A stretch of DNA of 64,000 bases, taken from Ornithinibacillus scapharcae TW25 (GTDB lineage: Bacteria; Bacillota; Bacilli; Bacillales; Amphibacillaceae). Position numbers and translations under genes: made by a program. The stretch is taken from positions 28,532 through 92,531 of the forward strand of contig NZ_AEWH01000060.1 in assembly GCF_000190475.1 (NCBI RefSeq), written 5' to 3'. The notes beneath the pieces were generated by a model. The model had not been told where the DNA came from and searched no databases. It saw nothing but the letters and a program-made list of their open reading frames with translations. Each line of letters begins with the position of its first letter. The stretch's first letter is position 1. Positions 50,454 to 60,172 of the stretch are shown piece by piece.

Positions 50454-51320
50454 TTAACGTAAAAAGTCAAGTAGTGTTGGTTGTATGATCCGTGAACCGG
50501 CAGATAATGCTGCACGATGAATACTTTCTTGTGTAATTAATTGCGTAATTACTTTTTCATAGTCGATATCTTCGTTGTTTGACATCATTTGGGTTGCAGA
50601 TATTTCTTGTGAACCAAGGCGATTCTCAATAAGATCTAAGCGGTTCATTCTTGCACCTAATTCAGCACGGGCATTCAGGATATTATCAATATTTTCATCA
50701 ATTTCCCCAATGCTTTGCTGTATTGAAGCTTGGTCATCATTTTCTAAAGCTGTAATAAATTGGTCAATTGTATCTAATGCATCCTGATCAAAAATACCTG
50801 CTGCATCTACGTTTGCTTTAATTTTAATACCACTGGATACTTCAATATTCACATCACCAGTTGTAATATTATTACCATTCTCATCAATAGGCATAATATC
50901 TGTATTCGTACCATTAAAGATATACTTACCATTAACATTCGTATTTGCTATCTCCGTAATATGTTTACGAAGCTCTTTCACTTCTTCTTGAATGTTTTTT
51001 CTTTCTGCTGCATCATACGTACCATTACTTGCTTGAACTGCAAGCTCTCTCATACGTTGGTAAGCCTTTGTAGCTTGATCTAGTGCATCATCTGAATTGT
51101 CCATCCAGCTATGCAATTCATTTGTATTACGTTGGTATTGTTCTACTTGTAATAACTGACTACGATAGTCCATCCCTTTTACAGCAACTACTGGGTCATC
51201 AGAAGGTCGGTTAATTTTTTTCCCAGTAGTTAACTGTTCCATATATTTACCCATATCATTATAGCTATTAGATAAATTACGTAGCATATTATTTGAAAGC
51301 ATTGATTGTGTTACACGCAT
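50454..51320 (-). CDS. flgL: Flagellar hook-filament junction protein FlgL (HAP3)
   Basis: FlgL joins hook-associated FlgK to the flagellin filament. The 288-residue protein has flagellin-like termini: MRVTQSMLSNNMLRNLSNSY at the N-terminus, LTTGKKINRPSDDPVVAVKG after it, and a C-terminal helix ending HRAALSAGSRIIQPTLLDFLR. It follows flgK by 9 bases. Flagellin itself is larger and lacks this C-terminus, so it is not hag. Confidence 0.96.
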   Translation of the reverse strand: MRVTQSMLSNNMLRNLSNSYNDMGKYMEQLTTGKKINRPSDDPVVAVKGMDYRSQLLQVEQYQRNTNELHSWMDNSDDALDQATKAYQRMRELAVQASNGTYDAAERKNIQEEVKELRKHITEIANTNVNGKYIFNGTNTDIMPIDENGNNITTGDVNIEVSSGIKIKANVDAAGIFDQDALDTIDQFITALENDDQASIQQSIGEIDENIDNILNARAELGARMNRLDLIENRLGSQEISATQMMSNNEDIDYEKVITQLITQESIHRAALSAGSRIIQPTLLDFLR

Positions 51321-51329
51321 TTATATTCC

Positions 51330-52802
51330 CTACCTTCCTACAAGACCCATATTATTAATAATTCGGTCCAATATCTCATCCATGGCAGTCATACTTCTTG
51401 CCGCTGCGTTGTATGCATGCTGGAATTTAATCATATTCGTCATTTCTTCATCTAAAGACACTGAACTCACAGACATTCTTTGTTCTTCCACTTGAGAACG
51501 AAGAACAGCTGTATTGTCGGCCATTCGATTAGCCTCTTGTGCAGAAACCCCTAGGCTTCCGATTAATCCTTCATAGAAGCTTTTAACAGAAGTTCCATTA
51601 CCAATAGCTGGATTATCACTGAAGGAAGTATCAAACACTTCCGCTAACTTTAACGCATTATCACCATTACCAGCAGTACCATCTGCACTTGCTGCAAGTA
51701 ATTTTGGATCTTTTACAATATCATTGTTAACCGTCATAACACCATTAGTATATTGGAAGAAATCAAGACCAGCCTGATTATTCAAGTCTCTACCATTGTT
51801 GTGTTGTTCATTAAATTTAGCAGTTAATGTTTCTGCCATTTTATCTAGCTCTTGTATCAATAATCCATAAGAAACAATATCTTCCTGAGGTGTACCACCA
51901 TGAACATCTATTAGTGCCTTTAAAGAACCTGATGGTAATACAACATTTGTTGTGTCTCCGATTGTAACCGTATTAGTCGCAGGGTCAATCTCTAAATAAT
52001 TAGGTTCTTCACCTGGGCTTAATAAAGTTATCTCAGGAGAATAGGAAGTTCCATTGTCATTAATCAGTTCAATTTTCGTTAATCCACCTGCAATATCCAA
52101 CGCACTTTCTGAAGATTCCACACGGTGTACTTTTATATTTACGATACTTGATAATTCATCAATTAAACGATCACGTTCATCATATAAATCATTCGCTAAA
52201 TATCCGTGTGGTTCAATCTCTTTTATTTGATTATTAATTCTATTAATCTGGCTTAGTAATGAATTTGCATCCTTAATGGTCACATCGATTTGATTACTAG
52301 TATCATCTTGCATTTTTTGCAGATTTTGTCTTAAATAATTAAATGTATCAGCAACAGCTAATCCGCGTTCTGTTACTACCGATCTAGCCCCTGAATTCTC
52401 AGGGTTTACAGATAAATCCTGTAAAGATTGCCAAAACTTATCCATTGTATTCGCTAAACCACTCTCTGATGGTTCATTTAATAGACTTTCCATACGATAA
52501 AGTGAACTAGACATAGTTTCCCAATAGCCTGTCTTACTGTTTTCAGCACGAAATTGTAAATCTAAGAAACTATCACGAATACGTTCCACTGAACCAGCTT
52601 GGGCACCTTGACCAATTTGGCCAGGTATTTGTGGACGGTTACGAGATCCACTTGGATATGCTGTTAGGGTTTCGAAGTTAACACGTTGTCTGGTATACCC
52701 TTCTGTATTCGCATTCGATATATTATGACCTGTTGTATATAAAGCTGATTGTTGTGCATATAGCGCTCTTTTCGCCATTTCCAAACCATGGAATGTACTC
52801 AT
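51330..52802 (-). CDS. flgK: Flagellar hook-associated protein FlgK (HAP1)
   Basis: The 490-residue junction protein next to the hook. The conserved N-terminus MSTFHGLEMAKRALYAQQSA with HNISNANTEGYTRQRV, and the C-terminus SLDEEMTNMIKFQHAYNAAARSMT, are diagnostic; the central part is variable. ATG is behind GAAGGAGAAAG. flgM, flgN, flgK and flgL run in the usual order. Confidence 0.96.
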   Translation of the reverse strand: MSTFHGLEMAKRALYAQQSALYTTGHNISNANTEGYTRQRVNFETLTAYPSGSRNRPQIPGQIGQGAQAGSVERIRDSFLDLQFRAENSKTGYWETMSSSLYRMESLLNEPSESGLANTMDKFWQSLQDLSVNPENSGARSVVTERGLAVADTFNYLRQNLQKMQDDTSNQIDVTIKDANSLLSQINRINNQIKEIEPHGYLANDLYDERDRLIDELSSIVNIKVHRVESSESALDIAGGLTKIELINDNGTSYSPEITLLSPGEEPNYLEIDPATNTVTIGDTTNVVLPSGSLKALIDVHGGTPQEDIVSYGLLIQELDKMAETLTAKFNEQHNNGRDLNNQAGLDFFQYTNGVMTVNNDIVKDPKLLAASADGTAGNGDNALKLAEVFDTSFSDNPAIGNGTSVKSFYEGLIGSLGVSAQEANRMADNTAVLRSQVEEQRMSVSSVSLDEEMTNMIKFQHAYNAAARSMTAMDEILDRIINNMGLVGR

Positions 52803-52832
52803 TGGACTTTCTCCTTCTCTCCCGATTATTTC

Positions 52833-53300
52833 TTAGGCTTTTGAATCAAATACGGATCGATTCACATCTGATGGTCCTTTATCCTTGCCATAATTCATAT
52901 TTTTCAAAGAAGGACTCAATAAATCAATAGAAAGCTGAACGAATTGCATGGATTGTTGAATCAATGCCATATTTAACTCTTCCTGTTGTTTCAGCTTAAC
53001 AATTGCTTCAGTCAGACGAACAGCTGCATCTTCCAATTCTTTCTTTTCGGCTTCAATTTCGATATGGTTCATTAAATTCGAAAGGGTTACTTCATCTACT
53101 TTTACTCCATGGTTCACAAACCATGTAGCTACTTCCTTCTGGCGTTCTTCCTCTGCTTGTTCTAATTGTTGTACTGCCTTTCGTTCTTTCACTAAAGTAG
53201 GTTGTAGTTTTTCAACATTACCCTCTTTTACAAGGGCCGTTTTTTCAATAGAAAGCGCTAGTAGCTGTTCATGAATCAAAATTAAGTTTTTATTTATCAA
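52833..53300 (-). CDS. flgN: FlgN-family flagellar chaperone
   Basis: A 155-residue helical, coiled-coil protein between flgM and flgK, the place of B. subtilis YvyG, the FlgN-type chaperone for FlgK and FlgL. Long amphipathic helices span residues 1-115 (for example LLALSIEKTALVKEGNVEKL, with a conserved ERK near residue 40), and the C-terminal 25 residues are Pro/Asp/Ser-containing and flexible. Assignment is from helical pattern plus position. Confidence 0.9.
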   Translation of the reverse strand: MINKNLILIHEQLLALSIEKTALVKEGNVEKLQPTLVKERKAVQQLEQAEEERQKEVATWFVNHGVKVDEVTLSNLMNHIEIEAEKKELEDAAVRLTEAIVKLKQQEELNMALIQQSMQFVQLSIDLLSPSLKNMNYGKDKGPSDVNRSVFDSKA

Positions 53301-53334
53301 TAATTAATTGTACGGACACTTGGCTGTCCTCCTC

Positions 53335-53595
53335 TTAATGCTTAGACCAAAATTCAGCTAACTTTTGAGCCGTTTTTTCATAATTAATTTCATACTGACC
53401 AGACTCAACGCGATTTTTAATTTCTTGTACATATGCTTCACGCTGTGCACTGACTTTCGTATTTTCTTGTAATTTCATAGCTTCTGTTGAAATCTCTAGT
53501 TGGTCATGTTTGAAAGCTTTTTTTACTTCCATCGTCTTATGAATTTGATTTTTATATGGATTGAAGTTTGTTTGATTCGGCCCATTTATTTTCAT
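53335..53595 (-). CDS. flgM: Anti-sigma-28 factor FlgM
   Basis: FlgM holds the motility sigma factor sigma-D until the hook is finished. The 86-residue protein has MKINGPNQTNFNPYK at the flexible N-terminus and the sigma-binding C-terminus YVQEIKNRVESGQYEINYE followed by AQKLAEFWSKH. It starts behind GAGGTGATACT. A sigma-D promoter candidate lies immediately upstream, consistent with feedback control. Confidence 0.94.
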   Translation of the reverse strand: MKINGPNQTNFNPYKNQIHKTMEVKKAFKHDQLEISTEAMKLQENTKVSAQREAYVQEIKNRVESGQYEINYEKTAQKLAEFWSKH

Positions 53596-53651
53596 AGTAT
53601 CACCTCATTAAATTTCCGAACAACCATACGTCGAACGTATTTCTATCTATT

Positions 53652-53678
53652 TTATCGGCAAATAATTAAATATTTGTA
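53652..53678 (-). promoter_or_regulatory. Likely sigma-D promoter for flgM
   Basis: On the minus strand TACA (53675-53678), exactly 15 bases, then GCCGATAA (53652-53659). This is close to the sigma-D consensus TAAA-N15-GCCGATAT and sits in the yvyF-flgM gap. Confidence 0.75.
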
Positions 53679-53681
53679 GTG

Positions 53682-54104
53682 TTATCTGCGATTCTTATCA
53701 AGCGTATAATAAATACGAGTTTCCTTTTCGGTTTCCTTATTACGTTCTGCTACTTTATCAATTGCTTCAAGCTTTGATAACTCATTTTGCAACTCGGTAG
53801 AACATGAACCACAAAGTTTACCTGTAGTTATCATCGTTCCACACTTTTCACATGGATAACCCAGTTTAGGGAACATGGATGTACGAAGTCGATTCTCTTT
53901 TATAAATTTCGTAATCAATGTTTCTTCTACTCCTGTAGCTTCCACTACTTCAGTTAAAGTTGCTTCTCTGTTTCTTTGTTGTCTCAGAAAATCATAGACA
54001 ATTTGAAAAGCAGCTTCTTCTTTTTTATAGCATTCCTTACAGATATCCTTTAGTTGTTTTACGAAGACATTTCCACAACTTGAGCAATTAGCTAACTCAG
54101 CCAT
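53682..54104 (-). CDS. yvyF: YvyF-type flagellar operon protein
   Basis: A 140-residue protein of the TIGR03826 type found between comF and flgM. It has two zinc-finger-like clusters, CSSCGNVFVKQLKDICKEC at the N-terminus and CEKCGTMITTGKLCGSC near residue 85-105, with a helical MerR/winged-helix-like middle (REATLTEVVEATGVEETL). It is thought to be a regulator of motility gene expression; the exact role here is inferred from position. Confidence 0.9.
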   Translation of the reverse strand: MAELANCSSCGNVFVKQLKDICKECYKKEEAAFQIVYDFLRQQRNREATLTEVVEATGVEETLITKFIKENRLRTSMFPKLGYPCEKCGTMITTGKLCGSCSTELQNELSKLEAIDKVAERNKETEKETRIYYTLDKNRR

Positions 54105-54144
54105 ATTTCATTTCTCCTCAATACTATTATTTTATCATATCCGT

Positions 54145-54825
54145 CTAACTACGAATCAAAGTATATGTAAAAACCTCTGGACAACCAGATTTTACTAAAA
54201 CATCTGCTGCGTGGCGTATCGTAGTACCTGTTGTATATATATCATCGACAAGAATGACGGAATTGTTTATACTCCCTTTCAAGATAAATGGGTTTTGAGA
54301 AGAAATTCTTTCGTTTCGGGACTTCTTGGATTGTTTTTCATTGTGGACTCGTGACAGCAGCTCTTTTGTTTGTATTGGAAGGAAAGAAGCTAACATTGAT
54401 GCTTGATTAAATCCTCTTTCTTGCATACGCTCCTCACTTAAAGGAATAGGAACTGCAATTACGTCCTTTTTGGATTTAAATTTTTGTCGGAAGTGTTGTC
54501 CAAAACTATGTGTAAATAGATAACCTAGTTCATAATCTCCTCTATACTTCCATTTTGCAACAATCTCTTTCATGTCATTATTATAACTATAAATGGAGTA
54601 ATTAAACACAATGGTATCCTTTCCATTGTTATAGTTTTTCCACCAAAGACAGTCATTACAAATCCTGATTTCAGACTGACGACTACAGTGATTACATCGA
54701 CTTCCAGTGATGATTGCGAGGTTCTCTTCACAGCGTTTGCAAATGTTTTTTTGCTTAGTTGGAAAAACAAGCGTACTCCAATTTATTTCATTCATAATTT
54801 CTTCATTACACCATAGACAATTCAT
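54145..54825 (-). CDS. comFC: ComFC phosphoribosyltransferase-like competence protein
   Basis: ComFC is needed for efficient DNA uptake in competent cells. The 226-residue protein has two zinc clusters at the N-terminus (CLWCNEEI, CKRCEEN...CNHCSRQ...CNDC) and a type I phosphoribosyltransferase fold with the PRPP motif VILVDDIYTTGTTIRHAADVL. Its ATG overlaps the comFA stop by four bases. comFB, normally between them in B. subtilis, is absent. Confidence 0.93.
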   Translation of the reverse strand: MNCLWCNEEIMNEINWSTLVFPTKQKNICKRCEENLAIITGSRCNHCSRQSEIRICNDCLWWKNYNNGKDTIVFNYSIYSYNNDMKEIVAKWKYRGDYELGYLFTHSFGQHFRQKFKSKKDVIAVPIPLSEERMQERGFNQASMLASFLPIQTKELLSRVHNEKQSKKSRNERISSQNPFILKGSINNSVILVDDIYTTGTTIRHAADVLVKSGCPEVFTYTLIRS

Positions 54826-56210
54826 AAAGAAAATCCGCCCCTTTTATTCATTTGTTTGATAGACTGAATTGCTCTTACCATTGCATTTGTTTTTCCATCA
54901 TGGATAAAAAGAACTTCCCCTGTTGGGTCTTTCTTATTTCTTCCAGCTCTTCCCGCTATTTGAACTAGGGCAGCTTCATCAAATACAGAGTGACCTGCAT
55001 CTAAAACGACTACATCAACAGATGGAAATGTAACGCCTCTTTCGAGAATGGTTGTCGTTACGAGTACTTGAATTTTCCTTATCCTAAATAGGTCGACCTT
55101 CTCAATTCTATCCGGATCATCAGCGTGTACAGAGTCAATTACACCCAATCTACCGTTTGTTATATCCTGCAAGTTCTTCACCACTTGTTCTGCAAGTAGG
55201 ATAGTCGGTACAAAGAGTAATAATTGTCGATTGGGTTTCGGTCTATTGGTTATCCAATTCGTTATATGTTTTGGGAATTTCTTCTGTTTTAAGTCCTTAT
55301 GAAGGGAATAGCTCATTTTCAGTTCTGGTACTGGAAGTGGATGACCATGGTAACGCACTGGTACAAATGTGTGTGGCAATTGTTTAAATGCCATTTTGAG
55401 GAGTAAATTTTGTCTAGGGGTTGCGGTTAGATATATCGTTGTGCATGTTGACTTTTTAGCACGATTAACAGCGAACGGAAGAGTTGGATCATGATGATAT
55501 GGAAATGCATCCACTTCATCAATAATCATGAGGTCAAACGTTTGATAAAATCGTAGTAATTGATGTGTGGTTGCAAGGATTACTTGTGATTCACCAACCC
55601 TATCATCGCTACCACCATATAATGCCTCAATAGGAACCTCCTGAAAAGCATCCTGTATTCTCGGTTTTAGTTCTCGTACGACATCTGCCCTAGGAGTGGC
55701 AATACAGATTCGCTTGCCTACCTTCAAACCATATTCGATTCCTTTAAATAACATTTCTGTTTTCCCTGCTCCACATACTGCCCAAATCAGGTGTTCCCTT
55801 TCTTTTTCTTGAATAGCCTGTACCAAATTATTTGAGGCTTTCTGCTGCGCGTCTGTAAGGGAACCCTCCCAGGTTAATGGAGCATCATAACTCGGCCAGC
55901 TTAGCTGTTCTCCCGACCAGTAAAATAATGGTTCACATTCCATTACTCTTCCCATCTGAATACAACTTCTGCAATATAAATGTTCCTTTTGACATAGTCC
56001 ACAGGGAATTTTTCCGAATAAGGATCGCTTGTTATTTCCACATCGATGACATTGATAATGAAAAGTCTTTCTGTTAATAGAAGGGATTTGTGTAAAATGA
56101 TTAGAGGATAACACACCTTGAGGGATTTCTTTTTGAAGCAAGAGTTTACCAATATACTTACGCAAATCTGGAGATCTCAACTGTGAATCATATTCCATAC
56201 CACCACTCAC
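54822..56210 (-). CDS. comFA: ComFA DEAD-box helicase for DNA uptake
   Basis: ComFA is the ATP-driven motor thought to pull single-stranded DNA into competent cells. The 462-residue protein has a zinc finger (CHRCGNNKRSLFGKIPCGLC and CRSC), Walker A VCGAGKTEM, DEVDAFPYHHDP (a DExD-box variant), LTATPR and the motif VI region VQIAGRAGRNK. I kept the GTG start at 56210; the Met four codons later is equally possible. It starts the comFA-comFC unit. Confidence 0.94.
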   Translation of the reverse strand: MSGGMEYDSQLRSPDLRKYIGKLLLQKEIPQGVLSSNHFTQIPSINRKTFHYQCHRCGNNKRSLFGKIPCGLCQKEHLYCRSCIQMGRVMECEPLFYWSGEQLSWPSYDAPLTWEGSLTDAQQKASNNLVQAIQEKEREHLIWAVCGAGKTEMLFKGIEYGLKVGKRICIATPRADVVRELKPRIQDAFQEVPIEALYGGSDDRVGESQVILATTHQLLRFYQTFDLMIIDEVDAFPYHHDPTLPFAVNRAKKSTCTTIYLTATPRQNLLLKMAFKQLPHTFVPVRYHGHPLPVPELKMSYSLHKDLKQKKFPKHITNWITNRPKPNRQLLLFVPTILLAEQVVKNLQDITNGRLGVIDSVHADDPDRIEKVDLFRIRKIQVLVTTTILERGVTFPSVDVVVLDAGHSVFDEAALVQIAGRAGRNKKDPTGEVLFIHDGKTNAMVRAIQSIKQMNKRGGFSL

Positions 56211-56278
56211 TTTCTACAGATATTGTATAGACTGCCAGAACACTGACAGTCTAGTGTATATAATTTATAAATGATTGC

Positions 56279-57121
56279 TTATTTAAAATACCAACATACC
56301 CCGATTGCCCCTTCACCAAGATGGGTTCCAATAACAGGGCCAAAATAACCAATTACGGCTTCAGTATTCGGATATTTCTCCGTAAATTCATCTCTTAATT
56401 CCGTTGCAGCCTGTTCATCATTTGCGTGAATAAATGCGACTTTAGCAACCTTGCCTTCTTTTGCATGCTCTTCTAGCATTCCTATAATTCGGTTGATTGC
56501 CTTTTTACGTGTGCGAATTTTTTCAAATGGAACAATAACCTTGTCAACAAAGTTTAGTACTGGTTTCACCTGTAATAAACTACCAACAAGCGCCTGTGCA
56601 CCATTTAATCTTCCACCACGATGCAGATTCGTAAGATCATCAACCATAAAGTAACCATGCATGGTTTTCTTCATTTCATTCAAACGATCCATAATCTCTT
56701 CAGCCGATTTGTCCTCTTTTGCCATTTCAGCAGCTTCTATAGCATAGAAACCTTGTGCCATACAGCTAATTTCTGAGTCAAATGCATATACTTGAATACC
56801 TTCCACCATATCACCAGCACTAACGACAGCTTGATAGGTACCACTAATACCACTGGATAAATGTACTGAAACTACTGCATCATAGTCCTTACTTAACTTT
56901 TCTAGCTTCTCCGTAATCAGACCAATAGCAGGCTGAGATGTTGTTGGAAGATCCTTTATCTCTTTTAACTTTTGGTAGAACTCTTCAGAAGAAATATCGA
57001 TTTCTTCTTGATATATTTCATCCCCGAAAATAACACTAAGTGGAATCATATGTATTCCATATGCTTTGCGCATATCCTCTGGGATATATGCCGTGCTGTC
57101 TGTCATTACAGCAACCTTCAT
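56279..57121 (-). CDS. DegV family fatty-acid-binding protein
   Basis: DegV proteins bind fatty acids and, as FakB-type subunits, hand them to the kinase FakA for phosphorylation. The 280-residue protein shows VAVMTDSTAYIPEDM, LPTTSQPAIG (conserved TSQPS-like lipid-binding Ser/Thr motif), HLSSGISGTYQ and LTNLHRGGRLNGAQALVGSLL. It is between degU and comFA, the position of B. subtilis yviA/degV. Which fatty acid it binds cannot be told. Confidence 0.93.
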   Translation of the reverse strand: MKVAVMTDSTAYIPEDMRKAYGIHMIPLSVIFGDEIYQEEIDISSEEFYQKLKEIKDLPTTSQPAIGLITEKLEKLSKDYDAVVSVHLSSGISGTYQAVVSAGDMVEGIQVYAFDSEISCMAQGFYAIEAAEMAKEDKSAEEIMDRLNEMKKTMHGYFMVDDLTNLHRGGRLNGAQALVGSLLQVKPVLNFVDKVIVPFEKIRTRKKAINRIIGMLEEHAKEGKVAKVAFIHANDEQAATELRDEFTEKYPNTEAVIGYFGPVIGTHLGEGAIGVCWYFK

Positions 57122-57348
57122 CTCGTACCTTCCTCTCCTAAATTATTATTTATTTTTCTCTTCTTTGGTCTATATGCCCTTTATATTTTACATGAATGTT
57201 ATAAAAAATGCACCATGATATGAATTCGTATTAGATGATTGCATTATTTATCATGACAAACAAACGAAATATCAGCCTTTCTCTATGTCATTCGCTTTTT
57301 ATACAGAATAGAAATCTATCGAGAATTGTTTATGATTTAACAGGCAAT

Positions 57349-57378
57349 AAAAAAGCCTTGAAAAATCAAGGCTTTTTA
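57349..57378 (-). terminator. degU terminator
   Basis: AAAGCCTTG-atttttC-AAGGCTTTTTTA on the minus strand, a 9-bp stem with T tract right after the degU stop. Confidence 0.9.
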
Positions 57379-57380
57379 AG

Positions 57381-58073
57381 TTATAGTACTTCTACCCAAC
57401 CCTTGCGAATTGCAGATACAACTGCTTGGGTACGATCATTTACATTCATCTTTTGCAAGATATTACTAACATGGTTTTTTACAGTTTTTTCACTTATATA
57501 CAATGCTTCTGCAACAGCGCGATTACTTTTACCATCCGCTAGTAACTGCAAAACCTCACATTCACGTTTTGTAAGCAAATGTAATGGACGATGGTATTCG
57601 ACACGACTTCCTAATCCAACCGCTACGGATTCTTTCGCAAGTCTGCGATATTCTTGTACAAGATTATGTGTTACCTTCGGATGTAAATATGAACCACCTT
57701 CACTTACGACTTTAATCGCTTCTATCAGTGAATTAGAATCCATTTCTTTTAGTAAATATCCTTGTGCACCTGTTTTTAATGCATGTGTTACATAGCTCTC
57801 ATCATCATGAATCGATAGGATAATTACTCTCGATTTCGGATAATTACGTACTAGCTCAGCAGTAGCCTGTACACCATTTACATTCGGCATGTTAATATCC
57901 ATTAATACAACATCCGGATTGTATTCTTTTACTAGTTTAGAGGCCATTGCACCATCATCACCTTCAGCAACAACCGTAAATGATGGTTCGAATTCTAAAA
58001 TTCTTTTAACCCCTTCTCGGAATAACTTATGATCATCTATTAAAACAATATTAATATTCTTTTCAAAATTCAT
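57381..58073 (-). CDS. degU: Response regulator DegU
   Basis: DegU controls secreted enzymes, competence, motility and biofilm genes depending on its phosphorylation. The 230-residue protein has a receiver domain ([17 protein letters not shown], phospho-acceptor Asp near residue 59 in VVLMDINMP) and a LuxR-type helix-turn-helix ([18 protein letters not shown]-like, [20 protein letters not shown]). Start ATG follows GGGAGGAAAGAG. The cognate kinase gene lies upstream but is frameshifted in this sequence. Confidence 0.97.
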   Translation of the reverse strand: MNFEKNINIVLIDDHKLFREGVKRILEFEPSFTVVAEGDDGAMASKLVKEYNPDVVLMDINMPNVNGVQATAELVRNYPKSRVIILSIHDDESYVTHALKTGAQGYLLKEMDSNSLIEAIKVVSEGGSYLHPKVTHNLVQEYRRLAKESVAVGLGSRVEYHRPLHLLTKRECEVLQLLADGKSNRAVAEALYISEKTVKNHVSNILQKMNVNDRTQAVVSAIRKGWVEVL

Positions 58074-58146
58074 TGCTCTTTCCTCCCCATACGTAATATG
58101 CCCCTATTACGTTTTGCATTGATAGCAAGTTTCTATTCTCTCTCTA

Positions 58147-59291
58147 TTAAAGTAAAGCTCCCTCATAAGGTAGCTGAATTACTATCTTTGTACCGGAACC
58201 TATCGTTGATTTTATCTCAAAGGTTCCGTCAAACATTTCTACGCGTTCCTTCATTCCCATTAAACCAAACGATTTATCACGTTTAATGGACGGATCAAAT
58301 CCTTTTCCATTATCGCTAACAATCAGGTTTAGGTTTTTTGTACAGATTTCTATCTTGACACTAATTAATGTTGCCTCTGAATGTTTCACTGCATTTTGAA
58401 TTGCTTCCTGTGCCATTCGAAATACGGCAATCTCATATTTTTGATTAATACGTCTAACTTCACCAATAGACGAGAAATCTATCTTTATATTGTTATACTC
58501 TGAAGTAGTTGAAATGTATTTTTTATGGTTGGAATCAGACCTAGGTCATCTAGTGCCATTGGTCTTAAGTCATAAATAATGCGACGAACTTCATATAACG
58601 AGGTTCGAACCATCTTACGAACATTCCTAATCTCTTCTAATGCTTCCTCTGGACTACCCTTTCGGAAGGTCCGGTCCACTAACTCCGAACGCAGCAAAAT
58701 ATTAGCTAACATTTGTGCAGGACCATCATGAATTTCTCTGGAAATACGCTTACGTTCTTCTTCCTGTGCTTCGATAATTTTTAAGCCAAATTCTTGTTTT
58801 TCTTTTGCCTCTTCAAGCATTTCATTCATTTGCCTAAAATCATCTGTTAGATATGTGAGTATGACTGAGATTTTATTCGCTAAATTCTCAGCACGTTTAA
58901 TCGTTTGATCCAGAGTTTGAAGTCGTCTTTCTAACTCATCACGTTTTACTCGTAATGATCTTTCTTCCTGGCGAAGCATCGCTAATTTAGTTTGTAACTC
59001 ATGTGTAGATTCATAGACTTCCCGAATCTCATCTTCTGTGTATCGGTCAAAATACTTACTTACCTCTGATAAACGTCTTCGCGAATAGCGAACATTTTGC
59101 TCTAGCTTATCACCATCTTCTATGTATTCTAAGACTTTTTGCTTGGTATATTCTAGTTCGCTAAGCAATTGTTCATATTCATTACGAGCCTCTTCACTTA
59201 TGTTAAAAATCTCGTCTTTACTATTTTCGACGACATCGACCATTTCATCAAGTATAAAATCTAAATCTTTTTCCCTAGTTTTCACTGCCAT
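58147..59291 (-). pseudogene. degS: Sensor kinase DegS, split by a one-base frameshift
   Basis: DegS is the cytoplasmic histidine kinase that phosphorylates DegU. The first 268 codons (from ATG 59291) give the sensor coiled coil and the HisKA_3 dimerisation domain SREIHDGPAQMLANI with the phospho-His. The ATPase part (MAQEAIQNAVKHSEA, VSDNGKGFDPSI, GLMGMKERVE) follows in another frame from about 58500. An extra A in the six-base run at 58519-58524 joins them as a 381-residue protein. The gap to degU is 73 bases. Confidence 0.9.
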
Positions 59292-59478
59292 AAGCACTCA
59301 CCAACCTATGGTATAATTATACGGGTTAAATAAATATTTTTATAGGGTTAACCTAGAAATATTTTTATAAAACCTTAATTTTTCTCATTCTCTAGATACT
59401 ATTACCCAATCTATACAATAGGTAAACTTCTTTTTTCTTTATTATATACTAAAAAATCTAAAAGGAGGACTTTTTCTC

Positions 59479-60129
59479 ATGTTATCTAAATATTTTACCG
59501 TAAATAAAGATGGTGGTTCACATGAAATTGTCATTCAAAAGTCTAGGTTCATTGGCACTATTAAGCGAGTGGAGTCCGAGGAGGAAGCTCAATCCTTTAT
59601 CCAGGAAATCAAAAAGAAATACCATGATGCTACACATAATTGCTCGGCTTATATTATTGGAGAACATGACCAGATTCAAAAAGCAAATGATGATGGCGAG
59701 CCCAGCGGAACCGCAGGCGTACCAATGCTTGAGGTCCTCAAAAAACAAAACCTTAAGGATACTGCTGTAGTAGTCACTCGTTATTTTGGAGGGATTAAGC
59801 TTGGAGCTGGTGGGTTAATAAGAGCATATGGAAGCTCCACATCTGAAGCTCTCAAGGCTGTGGGTATTATTAAAAGGCAGTTAATGAAAGGTTTCTCTGT
59901 CACGGTAGACTACACATTACTTGGTAAACTTGAAAATGAACTTAGAAATTCAGAATACATTCTAGAGACGATTAACTACTTAGAAAATGTATCGTTTGTA
60001 GTCTATGTAGAAGATGGACAGGAGCAGATTTTTCAGGACTGGATGATTGATTTAACGAGTGGACAAGCAACCATTGAATCAATTGAAGACAAATATATAG
60101 AAATCGAAGTAGAGTCTACGAAAGAGTAA
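59479..60129 (+). CDS. yvyE: YigZ/IMPACT family protein YvyE
   Basis: A 216-residue protein with an N-terminal IMPACT/UPF0029 domain (signature DDGEPSGTAGVPMLEVL and YFGGIKLGAGGLIRAYG) and a C-terminal ferredoxin-like DUF1949 domain. The family is linked to translation and peptide control; in E. coli it is YigZ. ATG is behind AAAGGAGGAC. The gene reads opposite to degS, as in B. subtilis. Confidence 0.95.
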   Translation: MLSKYFTVNKDGGSHEIVIQKSRFIGTIKRVESEEEAQSFIQEIKKKYHDATHNCSAYIIGEHDQIQKANDDGEPSGTAGVPMLEVLKKQNLKDTAVVVTRYFGGIKLGAGGLIRAYGSSTSEALKAVGIIKRQLMKGFSVTVDYTLLGKLENELRNSEYILETINYLENVSFVVYVEDGQEQIFQDWMIDLTSGQATIESIEDKYIEIEVESTKE

Positions 60130-60131
60130 AA

Positions 60132-60169
60132 GAAAAACTTGGCGTTTTATATGGAACGCCAAGTTTTTC
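60132..60169. terminator. Bidirectional terminator between yvyE and nagB
   Basis: GAAAAACTTGGCGTT and AACGCCAAGTTTTTC form a perfect 15-bp stem with an 8-base loop. A and T flanks allow use on both strands. Confidence 0.92.
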
Positions 60170-60172
60170 TAA

